This document shows positions 17,134 through 24,573 of a stretch of DNA of 58,580 bases, in pieces. Location of the stretch: positions 1-58,580 of the forward strand of contig JAFURH010000025.1 of assembly GCA_017471945.1 (NCBI GenBank). The letters are read 5' to 3'. The notes beneath the pieces are model-generated. The model worked only from the letters and a program-made list of their open reading frames with translations, did not search any database and was not told the origin of the DNA. Origin of the DNA: Clostridia bacterium. Its GTDB lineage: Bacteria; Bacillota; Clostridia; Christensenellales; Borkfalkiaceae. Numbering within the stretch: the stretch's first letter is position 1; each line of letters starts with the position of its first letter. The position numbers and the translations under genes were made by a program.

Positions 17134-17783
17134 ATTGTATCACGTTTTTTTGCGTGTTTTTTATCTTTGCCGTCGTGGGATATTGTTGCTTTTTAAATTC
17201 CCGAGCGGTGATCGCGCTTGATAAAGATTTTTATTTTTTAACCATCGAAACACAAACGGTCGAGGCTTCCGCAATCGAAATAAAACGCGACGGCGGGGCA
17301 GGCTTTTTATTAAAATCGGGAAAATCCGCGGAAGTGGCTTTATCCGTTTATTTCAGCGAAAATGAAGGGAATAAAATTGCGGATCTGAACAAAGAAAAAT
17401 ACGAAGATCTCAAAGTCACGCATTTAAATTGCGGAAAGCTATATTTGAAAAGGTCTGTATCGAACGACGAGGCGAAAAAACTTGCCGATGCATTCGATAA
17501 CTTATACGGGCATATTCTGCTTTTAAACGAGGCGATTTTGCGCCTCGATAACGGGCAAACGCAAGAAGCTAGTAAGCGTATTTTAAAAGAAATTTCGGAT
17601 AATTTCGGGTATTTAAAAAATGCGTATGCGGGGAAATATAAAACGCTTGCAAGCCTTTATGCAAAAGGCGAAGAAGCGCTTGAAGCGCAGATAGAAAATA
17701 TCGTGTTTGCAAAAGACTTGCGCTATCTTTTATGCGAGCTGAGCAAAGGCTATATCGACTTTGCGGGAGAGTATTCTTTGTAA
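17112..17783 (+). CDS. Membrane-anchored protein of unknown function
   Basis: A 223-residue protein with one N-terminal hydrophobic segment (about residues 9-30, NCITFFCVFFIFAVVGYCC) and a soluble, probably extracytoplasmic rest. Residues 60-110 (GGAGFLLKSGKSAEVALSVYF) suggest a small beta-rich domain, and 115-223 look helical with possible coiled coil. I do not recognise the family. A TATAAT sits 5 bases before the ATG and there is no separate ribosome binding site, so the message may be leaderless. It is the last protein gene before tRNA-Thr. Confidence 0.6.
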   Translation: MRTGVFKNCITFFCVFFIFAVVGYCCFLNSRAVIALDKDFYFLTIETQTVEASAIEIKRDGGAGFLLKSGKSAEVALSVYFSENEGNKIADLNKEKYEDLKVTHLNCGKLYLKRSVSNDEAKKLADAFDNLYGHILLLNEAILRLDNGQTQEASKRILKEISDNFGYLKNAYAGKYKTLASLYAKGEEALEAQIENIVFAKDLRYLLCELSKGYIDFAGEYSL

Positions 17784-17829
17784 ATTTATGAAAAAACTTA
17801 AAAAAGTTTAAAAATCCCCCTCAAAACGC

Positions 17830-17858
17830 TTGATTTTTTAGTAAACATTGGGTATAAT
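17830..17858 (+). promoter_or_regulatory. Promoter of tRNA-Thr
   Basis: TTGATT (17830-17835), 17-bp spacer, TATAAT (17853-17858), 35 bases ahead of the tRNA. Confidence 0.8.
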
Positions 17859-17893
17859 GAATAAGCTGTCGTTGAGAGAGCGAAAGAAAATAC

Positions 17894-17969
17894 GCTACTG
17901 TGGCTCAGTCGGTAGAGCAGCTGATTCGTAATCAGCAGGTCGCCGGTTCAAGTCCGGCCAGTAGCTCCA
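17894..17969 (+). tRNA. tRNA-Thr (anticodon CGT)
   Basis: A complete cloverleaf: acceptor GCTACTG/CAGTAGC, discriminator T, encoded CCA. The D arm contains GGCTCAGTCGGTAGAGC. The anticodon stem is GCTGA/TCAGC with loop TTCGTAA (anticodon CGT). The T arm is GCCGG-TTCAAGT-CCGGC. Its 3' end is the likely attachment site of the element to the right, since the integrase gene follows and converges on it. Confidence 0.96.
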
Positions 17970-18014
17970 AAAACAAGCGTTTATGCAAGAAACAATGCAT
18001 AAACGCTTGTTTTT
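17969..18014 (+). terminator. Terminator of tRNA-Thr
   Basis: An 18-19 bp perfect stem (17969-17987 with 17996-18014, core CAAGCGTTTATGCA) with an 8-base loop, ending in TTTTT. It may be part of the recombined end of the element. Confidence 0.85.
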
Positions 18015-18063
18015 CTTTGCATTATTGTATAAATATTCTTTGATTTTGACGATAATTGTAACC

Positions 18064-18087
18064 TTTGGGCTGTAATTTGGGCAGTAA
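18064..18087. repeat. Tandem 12-bp repeat between att site and integrase
   Basis: TTTGGGCTGTAA directly followed by TTTGGGCAGTAA (11 of 12 identical), just past the integrase stop and about 100 bases from the tRNA end. This is the expected place for arm-type integrase binding sites; the role is inference. Confidence 0.5.
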
Positions 18088-18094
18088 AACGGTT

Positions 18095-19333
18095 TTATAA
18101 GACGGGGAATTCAACCTTTTGCATTTGTTCGTACATAAACTTGTCGGGGAAGTGCGTATAAACCTTTCCAACAAGCCGTTGCGGCGAATCGCCCATCCAT
18201 ATATCGACGATGTCGGGGCGTACGTATTGCTGACAGATTGTAGCGAACGTATGACGTAAATTATAGGCGGTTTTTCCGTCGAGAATTTCCTTGAACCATT
18301 CTTCGCGCGGTTTTTTGGAAACTTGAAAGGTCAATGGTTTATCCCAGTCAATCAATTCCTGTGCCTGCTTTGGTATGGGGATTTTTTTATACTCGATTTT
18401 TCCGCCTTTGCGTTTACGGTTGCGGGCGATAAGGAAGTTGCCGTCACGTCGCGGTGCTTCGTCTTCAATTTCGCAAGGTCGCAATCCGAAAAAATAGAAT
18501 ATGTACGCGCCTTGCTTTATACGTTCGTATTTTGGCTCTTGAATACGCTCTAAAAACGTATGAATTTCATCGTCAGATAAACAGTCGCGTACCTGTCTTT
18601 CGGCTCGTTTGAAGGGGATTAAAGCGACGGGGTTATGTGTTATGATGCCGCTTGCGATCGCGTATTTGAAAATTCCGTTGAATAGAGTACGTAAATCTTC
18701 ATATTTGCGCGGTTTTACATCTTTCAAAATTTTGTCGATATCAATGGTTCGGATTTTTTCAATGGGCTTTTTTCGTAAATTTTCGGGTAAGGCATAAAAA
18801 TTACTTTCGTATTGTTTCAAGCCTTTTTCATTGATTGTTCCGAGCTTGTATTGATACCATTCTTCAAAAATCTCGTCTAACAAATTTAAGCCAGATTGTT
18901 GTTTTTTAACAAGATATTTATCAATGTTTTCGGGCAACGTCATTTCTAAGAATTTTCGTTTTGCTTCGTGTAAATTGACCGAAGACGCTTGAATGTTATA
19001 GCCGTTCTTTCGATAACGAAGTTGAAAATAAAAACTGTTTTTACCGCTTTTACATTTTCTTACGTGTGCAATATAACCATTAATTATAAAATGTTTTTTG
19101 AATGTTTTATCCATATCAGATATTTCTCCTTTTGTAAATTGAATAGTATCCGATTTTAGATTTTCATTCTCATTTATTAAATTTTCTTTACCTTGAATAA
19201 GAGCTTCTAACGTTTCTGTTCTAACGGAATTGTCCGCTAAATCCAAAACGAATTGAATATTCTCGTCCGAGTTGGGGTGTGCTTTAAGAGTTTCAATAAT
19301 TTCGTTTAATTTTTGTAATTGCTTATAATTCAA
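18095..19333 (-). CDS. int: Tyrosine recombinase / integrase
   Basis: A 412-residue site-specific recombinase. Residues 1-75 are an acidic, partly coiled N-terminal extension, followed by an arm-binding-type segment (RYRKNGYNIQASS), a SAM-like core-binding domain (about 145-245) and the catalytic domain. Catalytic features: Arg285 in FYFFGLRPCEIE, the box-II YNLRHTFAT with Arg360 and the first His replaced by Tyr, and the nucleophile Tyr392 in GKVYTHF. It sits next to tRNA-Thr and converges on it, as integrases of tRNA-targeting elements do. Ribosome binding site AAGGAG. The leader is structured. Confidence 0.93.
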   Translation of the reverse strand: MNYKQLQKLNEIIETLKAHPNSDENIQFVLDLADNSVRTETLEALIQGKENLINENENLKSDTIQFTKGEISDMDKTFKKHFIINGYIAHVRKCKSGKNSFYFQLRYRKNGYNIQASSVNLHEAKRKFLEMTLPENIDKYLVKKQQSGLNLLDEIFEEWYQYKLGTINEKGLKQYESNFYALPENLRKKPIEKIRTIDIDKILKDVKPRKYEDLRTLFNGIFKYAIASGIITHNPVALIPFKRAERQVRDCLSDDEIHTFLERIQEPKYERIKQGAYIFYFFGLRPCEIEDEAPRRDGNFLIARNRKRKGGKIEYKKIPIPKQAQELIDWDKPLTFQVSKKPREEWFKEILDGKTAYNLRHTFATICQQYVRPDIVDIWMGDSPQRLVGKVYTHFPDKFMYEQMQKVEFPVL

Positions 19334-19613
19334 ATCTCCTTAATTTTATATTTTATAGGTTATGCAAGCGTACTTTTAACGGAAAGATAAGTACGCTTAC
19401 CCTATTACATAATTTTCTCCTTGCGAATTCCCGAAAATTACGGGTGTGTTAAGCGCGTAATGCGTTCCGCTATTATATTCGACTGCACGGTTTTCCCCGT
19501 GATAGCGAATTGGATTAAATTGTGTATTTAGTTGTAGTTGTCCAAGCACACAGAATGTTAATACGATATTATACGCAATCGTAAATTTTTGTCAAGTGTT
19601 TGGAAGATAATTT
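19334..19613 (-). promoter_or_regulatory. Structured leader and promoter of the integrase gene
   Basis: Minus-strand promoter TTGACA (19590-19595), 16-bp spacer, TATAAT (19568-19573). The roughly 230-nt leader before int contains the hairpin CACGG-GGAAAA-CCGTG, a CCCG/CGGG stem, a strong AAGGAG followed at optimal distance by ATG-TAA (19405-19410), and a 9-10-bp hairpin AAGCGTACTT/AAGTACGCTT between that and the int ribosome binding site. No other ORF is seen. The layout suggests translational or attenuation control of the integrase. Confidence 0.5.
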
Positions 19614-20426
19614 TTAGTAGGGGGCGTCGTCAACATAAAAGTGCTTATCGTCGTTGTCATCGTCAATATCGTCGCCTGCGTGTCTAAAATAACGCTTTGC
19701 TTGTTCGCCGCAGGTGTTATAGAAATAAGAAGAGCTTTCTCCACGCTTTGCGCCGTACTTTTTAGAAACCTTTTGCCAAAACGATTCTTGTAACCAAGAG
19801 AACGAAACAAGCCCGCCGTGCTGTGCCCAAAATTCCGAACGCGAGAGTAGGGGAGCATTTGCATTTTCTTCCATTACGTATATAGGCTCATCGTATTCGT
19901 CGCGTAAAATCTTTTTATTTCCTTTCTCGGAAACTTGATTTGAATATATACGTTTTTGCCAACGCGTGGTTATAGGAACAAACCAAACCCAAAGATTACG
20001 ACGATTACCCTCGTAGATAACGTACGCACATACGATATTTCTATCCGTTTGTTTGTATCCCACAAGGTTGAGCGCAAAGCGGTAGCATTCTTGAAAATAG
20101 GCGTCAATGGCTTTTTCATTTGGAAAGCTTTCAAAGAACTCTAAATTACCGCCGAACTGTAAACAACACATAATCTTATTTTTACCGCGGTTATTATAAA
20201 TGGCGAAATTGCTATCCACTATGTATTGCCACGTTTCGATAAAAGACATTGTTTTCGGTGCGAACGTTTGCACGATATTATCTTTGTTTCTTTCAAGATA
20301 GTCTTCGTGTTTTGTAATCTCGTTTTTAGTAAGCCCAAATTCTGATATAGCCGCATGCTTATCTCTTGCTCGTTCAACTTTCATTTGATAGGCGTGATAA
20401 TCCCAACCGTCTAATTCATAACTCAT
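19614..20426 (-). CDS. MobV/Pre-like protein lacking the catalytic histidines
   Basis: A 270-residue protein. The spacing and sequence around residues 105-150 (YFQECYRFALNLVGY, NIVCAYV, FVPIT) and 215-235 (FWQKVSKKYGAKRGE) match the pattern of MobV/Pre plasmid mobilisation enzymes. The place where active relaxases carry HxDE..PHxH reads VIYEGNRRNLWVWFVPIT instead, with no His. The N terminus has a possible helical segment and the C terminus is acidic (DDIDDDNDD). It probably keeps the fold but not strand transfer; a DNA-binding role is possible. Ribosome binding site AGGAGG. It lies upstream of int on the same strand. Confidence 0.55.
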   Translation of the reverse strand: MSYELDGWDYHAYQMKVERARDKHAAISEFGLTKNEITKHEDYLERNKDNIVQTFAPKTMSFIETWQYIVDSNFAIYNNRGKNKIMCCLQFGGNLEFFESFPNEKAIDAYFQECYRFALNLVGYKQTDRNIVCAYVIYEGNRRNLWVWFVPITTRWQKRIYSNQVSEKGNKKILRDEYDEPIYVMEENANAPLLSRSEFWAQHGGLVSFSWLQESFWQKVSKKYGAKRGESSSYFYNTCGEQAKRYFRHAGDDIDDDNDDKHFYVDDAPY

Positions 20427-20486
20427 ACGTTTTCCTCCTTATATTTATTTCCGTTTAACGGGTACGGATTCCCGAAAAGAGGTAAA

Positions 20487-20521
20487 GTAAAATCGGCTTC
20501 TTGCGTGGAAACCGATTTTAT
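20487..20521 (-). promoter_or_regulatory. Leader hairpin before the MobV-like gene
   Basis: AAAATCGG and CCGATTTT flank a 15-base loop. On the minus strand it ends in TTTTACTTT, so it could act as an attenuator. It lies in the 179-base gap between the HTH protein and the MobV-like gene. Confidence 0.35.
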
Positions 20522-20605
20522 AATAGAGCTAAAATGCTGTTTTTGAAACCCCTTCTACTTATAAGCCACGAGAAGAGGGAAAATATTAGTAAAAATGAAA
20601 AATTC

Positions 20606-21652
20606 TTAAAAATAATTTAATTTTTTTAATTTTTTACCCGTGTAGAAACGGTAACACTGCTTTATGCATCTAGTTCGAATATTTACAATGATTGGATAAA
20701 TGCGCTTTATGAAATATTCTTCAGGGGAAATATGTACGCGATTAGCAAGTTTTTCTATTGCAGTATATAAACCGTCTACCGCTTTGGTTGAGCCGTGTAA
20801 TCCACGATTTTTACGATTTTCAACTTCGTCTATCAAGCGGATATATACGATTTGTACCAAAGGTAGTTCGTCAGCATAGTTCTCGTTAAACCATTTAAGT
20901 TCAGGCTCGCTTGCTTTAGAGAGATATTCCGCCTTTTCTTTTTTAATCGCGTCCTGATTGTAAAGATAGTATTGAATAGTAAAGCGCACAAACTCACCTA
21001 AGCTATAATACCAATATAAGAAGTGGGCAATATCGCTAGGGTGGATATGCCCTATAACGTATTCTAATTCTACATCTAAAAACATCGGCATTTCTAACTT
21101 TCGAGAGAAGATATCCCAACATTTCCAAAGATATTCAGGGGAATTCGTTTTAAGTGCCGATGTTCGTTCAAGATAGTCGTAGTTGTATTGTGCCCTAGTT
21201 TTAAGCATGGAAACGTAGCTTTGTGTAACCTTTAACTTTTTAGCTATATCCTTTTGAGTATAGCCGTTTTCAAGCATAACAAGAACTTTTTCTTCTTCAC
21301 TTGTAAGTTGGGAATGAAGAGCTTGTTTGTCGAAATATTCCGCTGTGGCTGTGTCGATAGGGGTATCTTTCACGTGGAGTTGTTCTTTTTGTTTAACGGT
21401 TAAATTATCTTCTTCACAGTCAGGAATGGCAACTGTGTGGCGGAGATATTTGTGGTGGTTATTATATTCAATTCTATCTAACTCAATCAATGCTTCCCAT
21501 TCTTTTTCTGTTACTTCAATCGTGACAAAACCGCGCCCACCCATATAAGCAGTGGCGTTTTCTATATCATCGCAAGGATAATAGTATAGATATTTACCGT
21601 CCGTTTTGGCGGGTAGTTTTTTCTTGTTGTAATGATAGGCTAACTTATCCAT
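20606..21652 (-). CDS. Element protein with sigma-region-4-like HTH, unknown function
   Basis: A 348-residue protein from the ATG at 21652 (MDKLAYHYN). Ten more open codons upstream overlap the promoter. Residues about 119-158 form an RNA polymerase sigma-70 region 4 / LuxR-like helix-turn-helix (LTSEEEKVLVMLENGYTQKD followed by IAKKLKVTQSYVSMLK). The C-terminal 190 residues are helical, rich in Tyr and Trp, and unassigned. No sigma region 2 is seen, so it is more likely a regulator of element genes than a sigma factor. It starts 6 bases after a TATAAT with no ribosome binding site. Replication initiator is an alternative reading. Confidence 0.65.
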   Translation of the reverse strand: MDKLAYHYNKKKLPAKTDGKYLYYYPCDDIENATAYMGGRGFVTIEVTEKEWEALIELDRIEYNNHHKYLRHTVAIPDCEEDNLTVKQKEQLHVKDTPIDTATAEYFDKQALHSQLTSEEEKVLVMLENGYTQKDIAKKLKVTQSYVSMLKTRAQYNYDYLERTSALKTNSPEYLWKCWDIFSRKLEMPMFLDVELEYVIGHIHPSDIAHFLYWYYSLGEFVRFTIQYYLYNQDAIKKEKAEYLSKASEPELKWFNENYADELPLVQIVYIRLIDEVENRKNRGLHGSTKAVDGLYTAIEKLANRVHISPEEYFIKRIYPIIVNIRTRCIKQCYRFYTGKKLKKLNYF

Positions 21653-21658
21653 AGACCT

Positions 21659-21667
21659 ATTATAGCA
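21659..21667 (-). promoter_or_regulatory. Extended -10 promoter, leaderless type
   Basis: TGC-TATAAT on the minus strand (-10 at 21659-21664), six bases (AGGTCT), then the ATG at 21652. No good -35 at 17 bp. Confidence 0.5.
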
Positions 21668-21802
21668 TATTAAATATGACAATGCACGGAAATTTCAATA
21701 AAAAATTAAAAAATTTAATCGAAAGAAATAATAGCGAAAAGTGTTGCAACATTTCAACGCCTAAGCAGGTTAAGAAAAATGCCTTAAATCGCATTTTTGT
21801 GA

Positions 21803-21832
21803 TAAAAAGGTGGGAAACCCACCTTATTTTTT
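21803..21832. terminator. Bidirectional terminator
   Basis: AAGGTGGG (21807-21814), AAA loop, CCCACCTT (21818-21825), with TTTTT on the minus side and ATTTTTT on the plus side. It ends the AraC transcript at 21879. The rest of 21653-21878 shows no gene. Confidence 0.85.
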
Positions 21833-21878
21833 GAGGAAAAAATTGAAATATATTTATAATAGGATTATTCTCGGCGAT

Positions 21879-22775
21879 TTACCTGGTTTGATTAAAATTC
21901 GTATTACTTTGAATGAATTTTTCAGGGGATATTCCAACATATTTTATGAAATTCCGATAAAACGTGGCGTAATGATCATAACCGCAAATAATCGCAATTT
22001 GTCGTACAGTATAATTATAATTAGAAGATTTTAATTCCGCTAATGCTTTTTCTATACGTAATTTATTTAGGCAAGTGTTAAAAGTGCAACCGGTTATTTT
22101 TTTGAATTCCAAACAAAAATCTTTGCGTGGCATATGGGAAAGTTTTGTCATCATATTCAGTGATAATTTTTGATTAACATGTTCTTTTATATAATCGAGG
22201 CAAAGTACAATGGAATTTTTGTAATTAGCAGAAACTAATGGAATTGTTTCGCTGTTATTCGTAAAATATATATTCGACAAAAGAGAAAGGATAACGCCGA
22301 GAGAATGTTGAATGATTTCCTCGATATTGTTGGGCCGTACTTGATATTCGTAAAGCAATAAGTCCATAATATTTTGTAAATGAATTTGATAATCGTCGGG
22401 AATGGACAGTTTCATTTTTATTGCATTTTGTTTCGAGGACAGCAATTTTGACAAAAAGCCCGCAATAGACGGTTGATTGATAAAGAAATGAGAGAGATAA
22501 TTTTTTGAAAAGGAACAAGAATAAAATTCGGTTTGGCTGGTTTTGAGTTTAATGGCGTGTTTGTAATTTGGGGGAATAATAAAAATATCTCCATACGCTA
22601 ATTCGGTTGCGCCAAATTCGGTTTGATGCGTAATGTACCCTTTCAAGATATAATACATTTGAAAATAATTATGTTCGTGATATTTTTGAGCCTCGCAGTT
22701 TCCCGAAACCTTATGCATATGAAAATCGTTCAAGGCATTTTTGTAAGAGGATAAATCAATCTTTATTGCGTTCAT
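21879..22775 (-). CDS. AraC-family regulator of the hydro-lyase operon
   Basis: A 298-residue regulator with an N-terminal cupin-like domain (HEHNYFQMYYILKGYITH, IFIIPPNYKHAI) and a C-terminal AraC DNA-binding domain (MMTKLSHMPRKDFCLEFKK, then YDHYATFYRNFIKYVGISPE). Ribosome binding site AAGGA before the ATG at 22775. It is divergent from the AtuA/DUF4387/hydro-lyase operon and surely controls it. Its own promoter -35 overlaps one copy of a 20-bp direct repeat, so autoregulation is likely. The inducer is unknown; a C4-C5 hydroxy acid would fit the enzymes. Confidence 0.92.
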   Translation of the reverse strand: MNAIKIDLSSYKNALNDFHMHKVSGNCEAQKYHEHNYFQMYYILKGYITHQTEFGATELAYGDIFIIPPNYKHAIKLKTSQTEFYSCSFSKNYLSHFFINQPSIAGFLSKLLSSKQNAIKMKLSIPDDYQIHLQNIMDLLLYEYQVRPNNIEEIIQHSLGVILSLLSNIYFTNNSETIPLVSANYKNSIVLCLDYIKEHVNQKLSLNMMTKLSHMPRKDFCLEFKKITGCTFNTCLNKLRIEKALAELKSSNYNYTVRQIAIICGYDHYATFYRNFIKYVGISPEKFIQSNTNFNQTR

Positions 22776-22822
22776 TTCGTTATTCCTTTTTCAACGTATC
22801 GACTGTGTTTTTTAACAATTAT

Positions 22823-22882
22823 ATTATAGTTCAAAAAAATCCGAAATGCAACTAAAAAATACTAAATGCAATCAAAAATATT
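22823..22882. promoter_or_regulatory. Divergent operator: 20-bp-spaced direct repeats over the araC promoter
   Basis: AAATGCAACTAAAAAATA at 22844 and AAATGCAATCAAAAATAT at 22864, phased by 20 bp. The araC promoter on the minus strand is TTGCAT (22846-22851), 17 bp, TATAAT (22823-22828), so the first repeat covers its -35. The operon side has only a poor -10, consistent with activation. Confidence 0.6.
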
Positions 22883-22943
22883 TTTTAATCTTCGTTTTCT
22901 ATGATAAAATAAAGATATCATTAGAACAAAGGATCGAGTTTAT

Positions 22944-24281
22944 ATGAAAATAGTTGCGTTGAACGGATTGTTAGGTTACGGTTATTCCGAGCAAGCGCTA
23001 AGAAAAGTGTTTGAGGAGAAAGTGGATTATTTAGGGGTTGACGCGGGGTCTACGGACCCTGGACCGTACTATTTAGGAAGTGGCAACTCTTTCACGGATC
23101 GTACCGTTGTAAAGAGGGATCTTTCTCTTGCTTTGTCGCTTGCCATTGAAAATCAAACCCCGTTTATTATCGGAACGGCAGGTGGCGCGGGTAGCCGTGT
23201 GCACGTGGAATGGTTAAAAGAAATCATTTTAGAACTCGCAAAAGAACGTAATTTATCGTTCAAAATGGGGTTTATTTACAGCGACGTTTCCAACGATTAT
23301 ATGTTGGCAAAATTAAATGAGGGGAAAGTTCTCAATTTGAGTGATGAATTTCCGTTATCCGGTGGGCAGATAGAACAAAGCAAACGGATTGTAAGTCAAG
23401 TTGGCGTTTCTCCGATTATCAATATATTAAAACAGGGCGTAGATATAGTGCTTGTCGGAAGATGTTTTGATACGGCGATTTACGCCGCGCCTTGTATTAT
23501 GCACGGATTCCCTAAGGGGTTGGCGTTTCACGTGGCGAAAATTATGGAATGCGGTGCAATGTGTTCCGAGCCTACGGCGGCCGCTGACGTAATGCAAGCG
23601 TATATACACGGCGATTCGTTTGAATTAGAACCTGCAAACCCTCTTCGTAAATGCACGGTGGAGCGAGTAGCCGCGCACACTATGTACGAGCAGGCAAATC
23701 CTTATTTAATATATGAATCGGACGGCGGAGTGAACGTAGAGCATTGTACATACGAACAGGTTACGCCACGGCGGGTGCGCGTGCGAGGCTCAGAATTTAC
23801 CGAAACGCAACAAAAAACCTTAAAAATAGAAGGAGTGAAAAGTTTAGGGTTTCGTACCATCTGCCTTGCGGGTATTATGGACGACAGAACCATCAAGCGC
23901 ATAGACGATATTTTTGAAACGGTTAAAGGCTTTTTGAGGGAACAAGTTGCCTCAGAAGAATATTCTATACGCCTTCGTAAATACGGCGGTGTTCCCGATT
24001 TGGGAATTGTACTCGACGTGATTGCCAAAACGCAGGAATTAGCAGACTCGGTTTGTGCGTTGGCTCGTGCAAAAACGTTGCATTGTGATTACCCTGAAAA
24101 CGAAATTACGGAAAAAAGGAAATCTACCGCGGGAAATTTGGCTATGCCGTTTTCGCCCTTCGATATACACGTTGGGGAAGTGTTTGAATTTAGTATATTC
24201 CATTTGGTTGCGGTCGACGATTTGAATGAAACGGTAAAAACGGAAATTACGGTGGTGAAAAATGAAAAAATTATTGATTGA
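22944..24281 (+). CDS. AtuA-like protein (DUF1446, acyclic terpene utilisation family)
   Basis: A 445-residue protein of the DUF1446/AtuA family. Recognisable segments are the N-terminal GLLGYGYSEQAL, VDYLGVDAGSTDPGPYYLG, PFIIGTAGGAGSRVHVEW and DIVLVGRCFDTAIYAAPC near residue 175. AtuA is needed for citronellol/geraniol breakdown in Pseudomonas, but the biochemical role of the family is not settled. The gene overlaps the DUF4387 gene by 20 bases and heads a four-gene operon with a two-subunit hydro-lyase, so it probably handles a hydroxy- or dicarboxylic acid rather than a terpene. Ribosome binding site AAAGGA. Confidence 0.85.
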   Translation: MKIVALNGLLGYGYSEQALRKVFEEKVDYLGVDAGSTDPGPYYLGSGNSFTDRTVVKRDLSLALSLAIENQTPFIIGTAGGAGSRVHVEWLKEIILELAKERNLSFKMGFIYSDVSNDYMLAKLNEGKVLNLSDEFPLSGGQIEQSKRIVSQVGVSPIINILKQGVDIVLVGRCFDTAIYAAPCIMHGFPKGLAFHVAKIMECGAMCSEPTAAADVMQAYIHGDSFELEPANPLRKCTVERVAAHTMYEQANPYLIYESDGGVNVEHCTYEQVTPRRVRVRGSEFTETQQKTLKIEGVKSLGFRTICLAGIMDDRTIKRIDDIFETVKGFLREQVASEEYSIRLRKYGGVPDLGIVLDVIAKTQELADSVCALARAKTLHCDYPENEITEKRKSTAGNLAMPFSPFDIHVGEVFEFSIFHLVAVDDLNETVKTEITVVKNEKIID

Positions 24282-24573
24282 TTACGTGACGATTATAAGA
24301 AGTAAAAACGCTGGACCGTTATATCTTACGTTTGATTTAATTTTCCGAAATAAAGAAGATATGGAATTTATTATGGCGCGAGGTGTCGTTACGCAAGAAG
24401 TGATAGGCAAACTTTACGACTGTGCGAGCGAAAAAATTTCGATTATTCCTTATGCGGTCGTGAACGCAATAAAAATAACTTTGCCACGCAAATGCGTTAG
24501 CGGAAGTAGTAATGATAACGATATTTACGGATGTCAACAACATATGCCGTTGGCTAATTTGGAGGTAATATGA
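24262..24573 (+). CDS. DUF4387 domain protein
   Basis: A 103-residue protein matching DUF4387, the usual partner of AtuA/DUF1446 proteins. The motif IRSKNAGPLYLTFDLIF near residues 12-28 is typical. It overlaps the upstream gene by 20 bases and the downstream gene by 4 (ATGA), so the products are translationally coupled and may form a complex. In some organisms the two domains are fused. Its exact activity is unknown. Confidence 0.85.
   Translation: MKKLLIDYVTIIRSKNAGPLYLTFDLIFRNKEDMEFIMARGVVTQEVIGKLYDCASEKISIIPYAVVNAIKITLPRKCVSGSSNDNDIYGCQQHMPLANLEVI

Noticed and set aside
20606..21652. A full sigma-70 factor
   Set aside because: Only a region-4-like HTH is visible; no region 2 motifs.
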